This document shows positions 35,640-44,742 of a DNA stretch of 64,000 bases, piece by piece. Source of the stretch: Chitinophagaceae bacterium (GTDB lineage Bacteria > Bacteroidota > Bacteroidia > Chitinophagales > Chitinophagaceae); assembly GCA_016699815.1 (NCBI GenBank), contig CP065012.1:2643001-2707000 (forward strand), written 5' to 3'. How positions within the stretch are numbered: the stretch's first letter is position 1; the number at the start of each line of letters is the position of its first letter. The translations under genes and the position numbers were made by a program. The notes below the pieces were generated by a model. It worked only from the letters and a program-made list of their open reading frames with translations. It searched no databases and had not been told where the DNA came from.

Positions 35640-36923
35640 TTAATTTTTTAATTCGGGGTACAATGGAAAAGCATGCATCAATTCTTTCACCTTATTTTGC
35701 ACCGTTGAAATGATGGCTTCATTATCAATATTCATTAATACATTATCTATAAGATCAACCACCGTTTGCATATGTTCTTCTTTCATTCCCCTGGTTGTAA
35801 TTGCCGGTACGCCTATTCTTATACCACTAGTAACAAAAGGGCTTTTATCATCGTAAGGCACGGCATTTTTATTGAGAGTAATATGTGCTTTATCCAGTGT
35901 TTCCTGTGCTTTTTTACCGGTAATATTTTTATTTCGCAGGTCTATCAGCATCAGGTGGTTGTCAGTGCCGCCGCTAATTATCTGGTATTCTTTTGCCAGC
36001 AGTGCTTTGGTCATTGCCTGTGCATTTTTTTGTATTTGTTGGGCATAAATGGTAAAATCATTGCTGAGTAATTCGCCAAAGGCAATAGCTTTTGCAGCAA
36101 TTACATGTTCCAAAGGCCCACCTTGTGTGCCCGGGAAAACGGCCATGTCCAGTATATGGCTCATCATTCTTATATTTCCTTTAGGATCTTTTAATCCCAT
36201 TGGGTTTTCAAAATCCGTTTTCATTAAAATAATACCGCCTCTTGGTCCACGTAGCGTTTTATGTGTTGTGCTGGTTATAAAATGACAATGCTCAAATGGC
36301 GAGTTCATTAAGTTTTTGGCAATTAAGCCTGCAGGATGTGCAATGTCACACATTAAAAAAGCACCGGCTTCATCGGCCGCTTTTCTTATCCTGGCATAAT
36401 CATAATCCCTGCTGTAAGCCGAAGCACCGCAAATAATCAGCTTGGGTTTTAATGACCTGGCTTTTTCTTCCAGCATTTCGTAATCTATAAACCCGGTATC
36501 TTTTTTAACAGTATAAAAATGGGCTTCATATAATTTTCCCGAAAAATTTACAGGAGAGCCATGGGTTAGGTGCCCGCCCATGCTAAGGTCTAATCCTAAA
36601 ATCTTATCACCGGGTTGCAAAATGGCCAGCATGAGGGCTGCATTTGCCTGTGCGCCACTATGGGGCTGCACGTTGGCATAACTACAATTGAAAACCTGCT
36701 TTATCCTGTCAATTGCCAGTTGTTCAATTTCATCCACAATTTCACAACCTCCATAATACCTGCGTCCGGGGTAGCCTTCTGCATATTTATTGGTGAGCGA
36801 AGTGCCCATAGCTTCCATTACCTGTAAGCTGGTGAAATTTTCGCTGGCAATCAATTCTATTCCTTGCCTTTGCCTGGTTAATTCTTTGCCAATCAAATTA
36901 AAAACGGTATTATCTCGTTGCAT
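35640..36923 (-). CDS. glyA: Serine hydroxymethyltransferase
   Basis: 427 residues, a PLP enzyme interconverting serine and glycine with tetrahydrofolate and the main source of one-carbon units. The PLP lysine sits in STTHKTLRGPRGG. Other family blocks are IELIASENFTS, NKYAEGYPGRRYYGGCE, NVQPHSGAQAN and FPGTQGGPLEHVIAAKA. Length and motifs are normal. A TAnnTTTG box lies 17 bases before the start on the same strand. It heads a three-gene unit with DUF4293 and the T9SS protein. Confidence 0.97.
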   Translation of the reverse strand: MQRDNTVFNLIGKELTRQRQGIELIASENFTSLQVMEAMGTSLTNKYAEGYPGRRYYGGCEIVDEIEQLAIDRIKQVFNCSYANVQPHSGAQANAALMLAILQPGDKILGLDLSMGGHLTHGSPVNFSGKLYEAHFYTVKKDTGFIDYEMLEEKARSLKPKLIICGASAYSRDYDYARIRKAADEAGAFLMCDIAHPAGLIAKNLMNSPFEHCHFITSTTHKTLRGPRGGIILMKTDFENPMGLKDPKGNIRMMSHILDMAVFPGTQGGPLEHVIAAKAIAFGELLSNDFTIYAQQIQKNAQAMTKALLAKEYQIISGGTDNHLMLIDLRNKNITGKKAQETLDKAHITLNKNAVPYDDKSPFVTSGIRIGVPAITTRGMKEEHMQTVVDLIDNVLMNIDNEAIISTVQNKVKELMHAFPLYPELKN

Positions 36924-36940
36924 TATTATTTATTATAGTA

Positions 36941-36948
36941 CAAATATA
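36941..36948 (-). promoter_or_regulatory. Candidate -7 box of glyA
   Basis: The minus strand reads TATATTTG, a full match to TAnnTTTG, 17 bases before the glyA ATG. Transcription would begin near 36934, leaving a leader of about ten bases. No TTTG is seen at the -33 position. Confidence 0.45.
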
Positions 36949-37094
36949 AGCAGCCCTTACATTTTACCCAGCACAGATTTGTAGATTTTTAAACTGTATC
37001 TTTCATTCAAAATACATAATTTCACATACCTAAAACAAACCGGCAATTAAATTAAACTATTGCATAGTTTAGTTGCAGAAGAAATTTGGCATTT

Positions 37095-38099
37095 ATGAAG
37101 GCAATCATTCCTGTTGCAGGCGCAGGCACTAAACTTCGCCCACATACATATACACAACCTAAAGCGTTGATACCGCTTGCGGGTAAAACCATCCTGAGCA
37201 TTATTATTGAACAATTGAGAGATGCCGGTATTAAAGAATTTATTTTTATTGTGGGCTACCTTGGCGATAAAATACAGGATTATGTTATGGCAAACCATAA
37301 GGATATACAGTCCTATTTTGTAACCCAAAGCGAAAGATTGGGAACTGGCCATGCCATTGATCTTACTAAAAACCTGGTTGCTGACGATGAAGTGCTCATT
37401 ATTATGGGCGACACCATTGCGGAATACGATGTAAACGATGTTATTAATGCACCTACTTCATTACTCGGTGTAAAGAAAGTAGATGACCCTAGAAATTTTG
37501 GCGTTGCCGAAATTAATGAGGATGGCGCTATAACCAGGGTAGTGGAAAAGCCGGCAATACCTAAAAGCAATATGGCGCTGGTAGGTATTTATAAAATTAA
37601 AGAAACAAGCCAGTTATTTGCATGTATTGAAAAAATACAACAGCTTAAAATTAAAAGTTACGATGAGTTTAACCTTACCGATGCACTGGAATGTATGATT
37701 GAAAAGAACATTGTATTTCTGCCATTTAAAGTGGAGAATTGGTTTGATTGCGGCAAAAAAGATTCGCTGATTGCTTCTAATGCCATATTGTTAAAAAAAT
37801 TTGGAACAAGCGAAAGCAAATCCGCCGACTATGAAAATTCCATTATAATTCCGCCAGTGAGTATTGGTGAAGGATGTGTAATTCAAAATTCGGTTGTTGG
37901 GCCAAATGTTTCCATTGGCGACCATAGCATCATCAACAATTGTATTATAAAAGATACCATTATTGGCGCTTATTCCAAAATACAGGAAATTGTATTAAAC
38001 AACTCCCTTATAGGCAGCGATGCATCGGTAAAAGGTGTGAGCCGTAATTTAAACATTGGCGATAATACCGAAATTGAATTGGGAGGCTCATCAAAATAA
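37095..38099 (+). CDS. Sugar nucleotidyltransferase with left-handed beta-helix tail
   Basis: 334 residues. The N-terminal 240 residues are an NTP-transferase (RmlA/GlmU-like): IIPVAGAGTKLRPHTYTQPKALIPLAGKTI is the nucleotide-binding signature with Lys in place of the usual Arg in G-T-R-L-R. IIMGDTIAEYD carries the metal-binding Asp, and VENWFDCGKKDSL the product region. From about residue 250 hexapeptide repeats (IGEGCVIQNSVVGPNVSIGDHSIINNC) form a beta-helix. It makes an activated sugar (glucose-, mannose- or GlcNAc-type), but the substrate is not decidable. I chose the ATG over a TTG nine bases upstream. It may supply the polysaccharide pathway. Confidence 0.88.
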   Translation: MKAIIPVAGAGTKLRPHTYTQPKALIPLAGKTILSIIIEQLRDAGIKEFIFIVGYLGDKIQDYVMANHKDIQSYFVTQSERLGTGHAIDLTKNLVADDEVLIIMGDTIAEYDVNDVINAPTSLLGVKKVDDPRNFGVAEINEDGAITRVVEKPAIPKSNMALVGIYKIKETSQLFACIEKIQQLKIKSYDEFNLTDALECMIEKNIVFLPFKVENWFDCGKKDSLIASNAILLKKFGTSESKSADYENSIIIPPVSIGEGCVIQNSVVGPNVSIGDHSIINNCIIKDTIIGAYSKIQEIVLNNSLIGSDASVKGVSRNLNIGDNTEIELGGSSK

Positions 38100-38162
38100 T
38101 GTTTAAATGTTGATAATTTAATCTTCACTTTTTTTATTTAATCCATAATTTTCATTTTCTAT

Positions 38163-39095
38163 ATGAAAATGGGCACCTCAAAAGTTACCGGTTTATTTAA
38201 TATTGAAAAGCCAATTATACAAGCCGGTATGATTTGGGTAAGTGGGTGGCGGCTGGCAAGCGCCGTAAGTAATGCAGGTGGCCTGGGCATTATAGGCAGC
38301 GGCAGCATGTACCCGGATGTATTAAAAGAGCATATCCAAAAATGTAAACAGGCCACAGGAAAACCTTTTGCGGTTAACATACCCTTATTATATCCCGATA
38401 TTGACAAGCATATTGGTACAATAATTGAACAGCAGGTACCCATTGTTTTTAGCAGCGCAGGCAATCCCAAAACCTATACTGCGTTATTGAAAAGCAATGG
38501 TATAAAAGTAGTGCATGTGGTGAGCAGCGCCAAGTTTGCATTAAAAGCGCAAGATGCAGGATGCGATGCTGTAGTGGCCGAAGGGTTTGAAGCAGGAGGG
38601 CATAATGGAAGAGAAGAAACTACAACAATGGTTTTAATACCATGTGTAAGTAAAGCGGTGGATATTCCTGTAATTGCTGCCGGTGGTATAGCAACAGGCA
38701 GGCAAATGCTGGCAGCGCTTGTATTGGGTGCTTCTGCAGTACAAATAGGCAGCAGGTTTGTGGCAAGTGTTGAAGCATCCTGCCACAATAATTTTAAAAA
38801 TGCCGTAATAGATGCCATTGAAGGAGATACCATGTTAAGCTTAAAAGCGCTTACGCCGGTGCGGTTGCTCAAAAATAATTTTTACCAGCAGGTGCAACAA
38901 GCAGAGTCAATTTGTGCATCAAAGGAGCAACTGGAAGAGCTTTTGGGCCGTGGCCGTGCAAAAAAAGGCATGTTTGAAGGCAATATGGATGATGGCGAAT
39001 TGGAAATAGGTCAGGTAAGTTCAATGATCAATAATATAAAACCTGCCGCAGAAATTCTAAATGAAATATGGATGGAATACAATGATTTACTATAA
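38163..39095 (+). CDS. Nitronate monooxygenase / FabK-like flavoprotein
   Basis: 310 residues with a TIM-barrel FMN fold. Motifs are PIIQAGMIWVSGWRLASAVSNAGGLGIIGSG at the N-terminus, VVAEGFEAGGHNGRE with the conserved His of nitronate monooxygenases, VIAAGGIATGRQMLAALVLGASAVQIGSRFV (phosphate binding) and GMFEGNMDDGELEIGQVSSMI, which is shared with FabK-type enoyl-ACP reductases. The two activities cannot be separated by eye; many Bacteroidota use this type for detoxification of nitronates. It lies 63 bases after the nucleotidyltransferase. Confidence 0.85.
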   Translation: MKMGTSKVTGLFNIEKPIIQAGMIWVSGWRLASAVSNAGGLGIIGSGSMYPDVLKEHIQKCKQATGKPFAVNIPLLYPDIDKHIGTIIEQQVPIVFSSAGNPKTYTALLKSNGIKVVHVVSSAKFALKAQDAGCDAVVAEGFEAGGHNGREETTTMVLIPCVSKAVDIPVIAAGGIATGRQMLAALVLGASAVQIGSRFVASVEASCHNNFKNAVIDAIEGDTMLSLKALTPVRLLKNNFYQQVQQAESICASKEQLEELLGRGRAKKGMFEGNMDDGELEIGQVSSMINNIKPAAEILNEIWMEYNDLL

Positions 39096-39116
39096 TTTCC
39101 GCCAAAATAAAAACTA

Positions 39117-39124
39117 TATCTTTG
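39117..39124 (+). promoter_or_regulatory. Candidate -7 box of the polysaccharide export pair
   Basis: TATCTTTG matches TAnnTTTG fully and lies 24 bases before the ATG of the SLBB protein, giving a leader of about 18 bases. This suggests that the export pair is transcribed separately from the flavoprotein gene upstream. The -33 region shows only TTTCC (39096-39100). Confidence 0.45.
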
Positions 39125-39148
39125 CGAACAGAAAATTAACCCAAGAAA

Positions 39149-41521
39149 ATGCAGTGTAATATTCGAGGATTTATATTTAGATTTTTTTCAATTTTTTTTA
39201 TTGTTGTTCTTTTGAGTTTGCCGGCAATCAGCCAGCCGCCTACAGGCATCCCTCAGGAAATTAATCCTAACCAGATTAATCCGCAGGAGCTTACCCAACC
39301 GCAATTGAGGTCTTTACTTGAAGATAAAAACCGGGAAACCGGCAAAGACCGCAATGCTGAGCTCAACTCCAAACTCACTATTGAAAAAGACAGTGTTGTA
39401 AAAGACGATATTAAATTTAATGCCTACAGCCCCGATAAAACTTACGGTGCCAATTTTGCCGCATTTGCTCCTACAACCAGTGTAGATGAAATGTCTACCC
39501 CGCCATTGGATTATCCCATTGGCGTTGGCGATAATATTATTGTAGCGCTTTGGGGCGGTGCAGAGTTCCAGGAAAATTATATTGTTGCAAGAGATGGCGC
39601 CATTTTCCCATCTGGCCTTGGAAAAATTTATGTTCAGGGGCTTACTTTCGAAAATGCCCGAAAAGTTGTTTATGCCCGTTTTAAAAGCGTGGTTCCGGCA
39701 AGCACTAATATTTCGGTAAGCCTTGGCCAGCCCAGGAGAATAAATGTGAATGTGGTAGGCGAAGTAAATAATCCCGGGCCTGTAACCGTATCGGCATTTA
39801 GCAATGCATTTAATGTAATTTATGCGGCAGGTGGCGTTTCAAAGTTTGGAAATTTAAGAAATATCCAAATTAAAAGGGCAGGCAAAGTTATAGATGAATT
39901 AGATGTATATAAATATTTAACAACCGGTGATTTTGGAAAACATATTTACTTGCAAAACAATGATTTTATTATTGTTGGCATTTTTGAGAAAAAAGTTTTA
40001 GCTACCGGCCAGTTCAAAAGGCCAATGTATTACCAGCTAAGAAAAGATGAAGGCGTAAAAGCATTATTAAAATTTTCTGGAGGCCTCACCTCGGAGGCAT
40101 TGGCATCCAACATGAAAATCCTGCGTTCAGAAAATGAAACACAGGTACAAAGGGATGTAAATGCAAATGCCATAACTCAGTTGCCCGACCAGGATTTTTT
40201 ATTAATGGATGGCGACATTGTAAAGGTGGATATTGTAAAAGCTGGCCTTAGTAATAAAGTGGAAATAAGGGGAGAAGTTACTTTTCCCGGCGTATATGAA
40301 TTACGCAAAAACGACAGGCTTTTTGACATCATTAACCGTGCAGGCGGCGTAACCCGTAATACTTTTTTGCCCAGAGCCTATGTATTTCGTAACGCCGGAG
40401 ATTCTACAAGTTTGCAATCAGACAGGCTGGAAGTGGACCTGTCGGAATACAGTAGCAATGATTCCAGGAGCCCCAGTAATGTAGAGTTAAATGTAAACGA
40501 TGTGATTCAATTGTTTTCTCAAAGTGAATTTTCCGATCCCCAATATGTAGAAATTTATGGTGAAATAAGGGTAGAAGGCAAAGTAAGAAAATATGGCGGA
40601 ATGACACTTGAGGACCTTTTATACTTATCCGGCGGTCTTAAACAATCGGCAGAGTTTGGCAGGCTCGAAATTTCAAGCGTAGTTGATATGGATTCGGCAA
40701 GAAAAAGCCTTAAACCTACCCGAACCGTAGTAAAATCTTATGCCATAGACCCCAACCTGCAACTGGATTCTATAGCAAATAAAATAATACTCAAACCATA
40801 CGACCAGATTTTTGTTCGCAAAAACCCCAATTTTGAAATTCAACAAAATGTGGATTTAAAAGGTTTGGTTATGTATCCCGGATACTATCCAAGGCTCAGC
40901 AAATTCGAAAGGCTATCCTCTTTTATTGGAAGAGCCGGTGGCCTTGCAGATAATGCCAATGTGGGCGGCGCTTTGCTCTATAGAAGAACAGGTCAGTTCA
41001 GGGAAAAATATGAAAAAAAGCAAAAGTTTGATTCTTTAGGCAGGCCAATTATTGATAGCGCAGTGCAGGAAAAATTAGATTTGTTGGATGAACCCGTAAG
41101 TATTGACTTGTACAATGCCTTAAAAAAGCCAAATTCAAAATACGATATTATTTTAATGGATGGAGATGTATTGTTTATACCTGAAATAAATCCTTTTGTT
41201 ACCATTCGTGGCAGGGTTCAATCTCCACTTAAAATTGCATTTGATAAAGAACATACCAATTTATTGTATTATATAGATAAAGCCGGAGGTTATGGCATAC
41301 GGCCATGGAAGAGGCGTATTTATGTAACCTATGCAAATGGCCGCAGCAAGCGTACCCGGGGCTTCCTATTTTTCCGGAGCTATCCAAAAGTAGATGAAGG
41401 CTCAATTGTAACCATTCCGGAAAAACCCAAAAGCGGCGATGTAAGCGATTTAACAAAATCTATTATTGTAGCAGCTATACCAGTAATTATTACAGGCTTT
41501 ATTTTTAAATATATCCGATAA
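39149..41521 (+). CDS. Wza-like polysaccharide export protein with multiple SLBB domains
   Basis: 790 residues with a signal peptide (VLLSLPAISQ). A Poly_export domain lies around 125-195 (YPIGVGDNIIVALWGGAEFQENYIVARDGAIFP). Six SLBB-type domains start near residues 197, 281, 369, 465, 566 and 683, each with a G-x-V-x-x-P-G or similar strand and an A-G-G end motif. One C-terminal helix (about 768-786, SIIVAAIPVIITGFIF) is the outer-membrane anchor seen in this family. It is longer than Wza of E. coli, as usual in Bacteroidota. It should form the periplasm-spanning outer membrane channel. The co-polymerase gene follows 12 bases later. Confidence 0.9.
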   Translation: MQCNIRGFIFRFFSIFFIVVLLSLPAISQPPTGIPQEINPNQINPQELTQPQLRSLLEDKNRETGKDRNAELNSKLTIEKDSVVKDDIKFNAYSPDKTYGANFAAFAPTTSVDEMSTPPLDYPIGVGDNIIVALWGGAEFQENYIVARDGAIFPSGLGKIYVQGLTFENARKVVYARFKSVVPASTNISVSLGQPRRINVNVVGEVNNPGPVTVSAFSNAFNVIYAAGGVSKFGNLRNIQIKRAGKVIDELDVYKYLTTGDFGKHIYLQNNDFIIVGIFEKKVLATGQFKRPMYYQLRKDEGVKALLKFSGGLTSEALASNMKILRSENETQVQRDVNANAITQLPDQDFLLMDGDIVKVDIVKAGLSNKVEIRGEVTFPGVYELRKNDRLFDIINRAGGVTRNTFLPRAYVFRNAGDSTSLQSDRLEVDLSEYSSNDSRSPSNVELNVNDVIQLFSQSEFSDPQYVEIYGEIRVEGKVRKYGGMTLEDLLYLSGGLKQSAEFGRLEISSVVDMDSARKSLKPTRTVVKSYAIDPNLQLDSIANKIILKPYDQIFVRKNPNFEIQQNVDLKGLVMYPGYYPRLSKFERLSSFIGRAGGLADNANVGGALLYRRTGQFREKYEKKQKFDSLGRPIIDSAVQEKLDLLDEPVSIDLYNALKKPNSKYDIILMDGDVLFIPEINPFVTIRGRVQSPLKIAFDKEHTNLLYYIDKAGGYGIRPWKRRIYVTYANGRSKRTRGFLFFRSYPKVDEGSIVTIPEKPKSGDVSDLTKSIIVAAIPVIITGFIFKYIR

Positions 41522-41533
41522 AATTAAAAAAGG

Positions 41534-42592
41534 GTGACATCAAAAGAACTTACAAGAAAGGTATTTATACGGATGGGTAAACTAAAACTCATTTTGCTCA
41601 TTTGTGGCGTGGGTTGTGCCATTTTATTTTATTTGTTAACCAAAACAATATCTGTAGAATATACCGGTACGGCTACTATTTTCCCTCTAACGGCTTCCAA
41701 TGAAAGTTCTTCCACATCAAACCTGCTCAAGGAACTTACCGGGGCGAGTGAAATGCCTAAAAGCTTTAGCCAGGAAGCATCCATTAATATTGTGGAACTG
41801 GCCATGAGCCGTAGAACCAGGGAAGCTGTAGCATTGGAAAGGCTCCCTCAATTTGGCAATAAAACCATTTCGGAACTGCTTATAGATGCGGAGAACGATA
41901 AAAAATCTTTTTTGTCTGCCAAGGTTGATATGCCCAAAACAGATTCTGCTTTAAAAGCCGTGGGTGGTGAAATACTTAATAACTTACAAACAGCAAAGTT
42001 TACAAAAAACGGCCTGCTGGAGCTTAGCTTTACTAATACCAATAAGCAACTCATTACACCGGTTACCAATATTATTATCAATAAAATTTCTCAATTTTAT
42101 ATTGATCTAAAAATAAGAAAAGCAAGGGAAGATTATATGTTTACCATGCGTAAACTCGATTCGCTCAACGAAGTGTTGGATGCTTTTGATAAGCGTGCAG
42201 TAACCATGGCAAATACAACCATGTTTGTACCCGGTGAAAAAATTGAATATACTATACCCAAAGAAAATTTAATTACCGATAAAGAAAGGGTGTTAAGGCA
42301 AAAAGCAGGCGCAGCCAATAACCGTGAAGAAGCATTATGGAGGCTTCAAAAGGCAACGCCAATTATTGAAACACTTGATAAACCCGAGCCACCTTTTAAA
42401 AAGAACAAACCATCTGGCTTGTTATTTGGTATGGTTGGTTTTATTTTGGGCTTACTGCTTAGTTCATTTATACTTATTTTCGATTTATTGTATAAATACA
42501 TAAATGCAGAAATTAACCATGCCGTATTTGGAGATGAAGAAGAAGTGGCTTCTACTTCAAGCGATGTTTCAGGTAATGCGGCAGTAAAATAA
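41534..42592 (+). CDS. Wzz-type chain-length determinant without kinase domain
   Basis: 352 residues: a membrane helix near the N-terminus (LILLICGVGCAILFYLL), a periplasmic alpha/beta Wzz domain with coiled-coil (roughly 150-290) and a second helix (LLFGMVGFILGLLLSSFILIF), then a short cytoplasmic tail without any P-loop. It is therefore a PCP1/2a-like protein with no BY-kinase, unlike the protein at 12061. The GTG at 41534, 12 bases after the export protein stop, is chosen. An ATG at 41573 would leave almost no cytoplasmic tail before the first helix. It forms an export module with the SLBB protein. Confidence 0.85.
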   Translation: MTSKELTRKVFIRMGKLKLILLICGVGCAILFYLLTKTISVEYTGTATIFPLTASNESSSTSNLLKELTGASEMPKSFSQEASINIVELAMSRRTREAVALERLPQFGNKTISELLIDAENDKKSFLSAKVDMPKTDSALKAVGGEILNNLQTAKFTKNGLLELSFTNTNKQLITPVTNIIINKISQFYIDLKIRKAREDYMFTMRKLDSLNEVLDAFDKRAVTMANTTMFVPGEKIEYTIPKENLITDKERVLRQKAGAANNREEALWRLQKATPIIETLDKPEPPFKKNKPSGLLFGMVGFILGLLLSSFILIFDLLYKYINAEINHAVFGDEEEVASTSSDVSGNAAVK

Positions 42593-42600
42593 CATTCAAA

Positions 42601-42909
42601 TCACTTTCTTTCATTTTCCTGCCAGCTTTGCATGCCGCCCTGCAGGTTTTTTACATTTGAAAACCCAAGTGATTCCAGCATCATAGCAGCTTGTATACTA
42701 CGGTTGCCGCTTCGGCAATAGCAAATTACTTCCTGGTTTTTCCAGTCTTCAATATCTTCGGTTTGTAAAGCAAGAATTTGACCCAGGGGCAAAAAAGTGC
42801 CGCCAATATTAAATTCAGCTCTTTCATCTGCTTCCCTTACATCCAGTAAATTCAGTGTTACTTCCTGGTTTAGTCTTAATTTTAATTCGCTTACAGTAAT
42901 ATTGGTCAT
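42601..42909 (-). CDS. Single-domain rhodanese-like protein
   Basis: 102 residues, one rhodanese domain. The active-site loop is Cys65-R-S-G-N-R70, the pattern of GlpE/PspE-like sulfurtransferases. LLDVREADERAEFNIGGTFLPLGQI is the conserved strand and loop before it, and LQGGMQSWQ the end block. It could move sulfane sulfur to cyanide, thioredoxin or another acceptor; the partner is unknown. It is four bases downstream of the PASTA protein gene on the same strand and converges with the Wzz-like gene (8-base gap). Confidence 0.9.
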   Translation of the reverse strand: MTNITVSELKLRLNQEVTLNLLDVREADERAEFNIGGTFLPLGQILALQTEDIEDWKNQEVICYCRSGNRSIQAAMMLESLGFSNVKNLQGGMQSWQENERK

Positions 42910-42913
42910 GGTT

Positions 42914-43723
42914 TTAATTTTTATTATTTGCAGTAGAATCGGTAAAGGCTTTGTTCTCTTTGGATAACCAAATATCTATTACCTGACCCGATTGCATGTA
43001 CATAATTTTTTTATCAAGCTCCGATAAGTGGGAAGGGTTTTGCTTGATAATAAAAGCAGCAAAAGTATCCCTGATGCCCGTTTCTACAATTAAAGCCCCA
43101 ATATTAATTCCATGGTCTTGTAAAATAAGTTTGGCATCTCCATACATCATCCCCGTAACATCGGGTACAGGAATACGAAGATCCTGAAGTCCGCCACCAA
43201 TTACCAGATCTATTTTACTGCCCCATTTTATTTTGGCGCCTGGTTGTATTATGCTTCCCTTAAAATGTTGTTCCAGTACCGAACCAAGCATAAAATCTGG
43301 CCTAAAGCTGGTATCTCCTAAAGTTAAATGGCTTCGATTTAATATTTCCATGGCATAGTTCAACGATTTTCCCTGTAAATCGGGCATTTCTACCAGGGGC
43401 ATGGTAACCCTGTTTACTATTAATAAAACCGTTCTGTTTACTTTTACCGTACTGTTGGCATCGGGCAATTGCTTAATTACTACACCCATTTTTGCCGTAT
43501 CTGTATAAATTGAATCCTGAATTTCCACAGCAAATCCCTTGCTTTCTAAAAGCTTTATGGCTTCGCTGGTTTTTAAATGGGTAACTTTTGGTACAGTTAG
43601 GTATTCACCATGTTTGGTAATAAGGCTTAGTGTTTGTAAAAACCCAAAAATGATAAGGGCTCCCAAAAATAGGGCTACTAATAAGTTTACCCAAAAAGGC
43701 CTGTTGGTGATAAATTTAAACAC
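42914..43723 (-). CDS. PASTA-domain membrane protein
   Basis: 269 residues: a short cytoplasmic N-terminus, one membrane helix (about 11-33) and three PASTA domains (about 40-105, 107-180 and 185-255; LTVPKVTHLKTSEAIKLLESKGF, VEMPDLQGKSLNYAMEIL and IPVPDVTGMMYGDAKLIL are their starts). There is no kinase domain, unlike PknB/StkP, and no penicillin-binding domain. PASTA domains bind muropeptides or beta-lactam-like ligands in other bacteria. Here the gene lies between ddl and a rhodanese gene, which fits a cell-wall role. The start is a GTG, 14 bases after the ddl stop. Confidence 0.88.
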   Translation of the reverse strand: MFKFITNRPFWVNLLVALFLGALIIFGFLQTLSLITKHGEYLTVPKVTHLKTSEAIKLLESKGFAVEIQDSIYTDTAKMGVVIKQLPDANSTVKVNRTVLLIVNRVTMPLVEMPDLQGKSLNYAMEILNRSHLTLGDTSFRPDFMLGSVLEQHFKGSIIQPGAKIKWGSKIDLVIGGGLQDLRIPVPDVTGMMYGDAKLILQDHGINIGALIVETGIRDTFAAFIIKQNPSHLSELDKKIMYMQSGQVIDIWLSKENKAFTDSTANNKN

Positions 43724-43737
43724 GCTTTTATTTTAAA

Positions 43738-44724
43738 TTATTTATGGTTAAGGCTTTCTTCAATGAGCGCCGTATAAAACTCTTTTAAACTCCAGCCCAT
43801 TGCTTTTACCTGCTGCGGCACAATACTGGCAGCGCTTTGGCCGGGTACAGTATTTATCTCCAGCATAAAAACATCTCCTGATTTTGCGTTGTAAATAAAA
43901 TCTATGCGAACAATTCCCCTGCAATGAAACACTTTATAAATTTTTTGAGCCGCTGCTCTAATTTTATCTGCAATGGTTTCCTCTACCTGTGCCGGGGTTA
44001 TTTCCTCACTTGCACCCTGGTATTTGGCTTCAAAATCAAAAAATTCTTTTTTAGAAATTATTTCGGTGATGGGTAAAGTAATAATCCTGTCTTTAGATTG
44101 AAAAACGCCAATTGTAAATTCTCTGCCTTCAATAAACTCTTCTACCAGCACCTGGTTATCTTCCTTAAAAGCCCTTTCTAATGCAGCGGTTAAATTTTCA
44201 GCATCAGAAACTTTGCTCATACCAATGCTACTGCCGCCGTTATTAGGTTTTACAAAAACCGGCAGTTGAAGTGTGCTGGTAATTTGTAAAGCTGTTGTAT
44301 TATCTCCTTTAAACAAATGCATGGATTTGGCCACATTTATACCGGCAAATGCAGCAACCGCAACGGTATATCTTTTATTAAAAGTAAGCGCTGAAGTAGC
44401 AGCATTGCAGGATGTATAGGGAATACCCAGGCAGTCAAAATATCCCTGCAGTTTACCATCCTCTCCGGGTGTGCCATGCAGGCCTATCAATACCGAATCA
44501 AAAATAATTTTGTTGCCATTAAGGGTTATTGAAAAATCATTTTTATCAATACTTATTTTTTCTCCACTTGCAGTTTTATAAAACCAGCCTTCGGGATGGA
44601 TATCTATAAGGTAGCAATCCCATTTATCTTTGTCAGTATGGTTAAAAATAGTATCTGTACTTTGATAAGAAATAACCGATTCTCCTGAATATCCGCCGGT
44701 AACTAGAGCTATCTTTTTTTTCAT
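43738..44724 (-). CDS. ddl: D-alanine--D-alanine ligase
   Basis: 328 residues, an ATP-grasp enzyme that makes the D-Ala-D-Ala end of the peptidoglycan stem. Motifs are VTGGYSGESVISYQS (N-terminal substrate loop), GLHGTPGEDGKLQGYFDCLGIPYT, VKPNNGGSSIGMSKV (ATP-grasp lid), VEEFIEGREFTIGV and FMLEINTVPGQSAASIVPQ (metal-binding Glu and Asn). It is the first gene of a minus-strand run with the PASTA and rhodanese genes. Confidence 0.96.
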   Translation of the reverse strand: MKKKIALVTGGYSGESVISYQSTDTIFNHTDKDKWDCYLIDIHPEGWFYKTASGEKISIDKNDFSITLNGNKIIFDSVLIGLHGTPGEDGKLQGYFDCLGIPYTSCNAATSALTFNKRYTVAVAAFAGINVAKSMHLFKGDNTTALQITSTLQLPVFVKPNNGGSSIGMSKVSDAENLTAALERAFKEDNQVLVEEFIEGREFTIGVFQSKDRIITLPITEIISKKEFFDFEAKYQGASEEITPAQVEETIADKIRAAAQKIYKVFHCRGIVRIDFIYNAKSGDVFMLEINTVPGQSAASIVPQQVKAMGWSLKEFYTALIEESLNHK

Positions 44725-44742
44725 GTGGGCAAAAAATAATAA

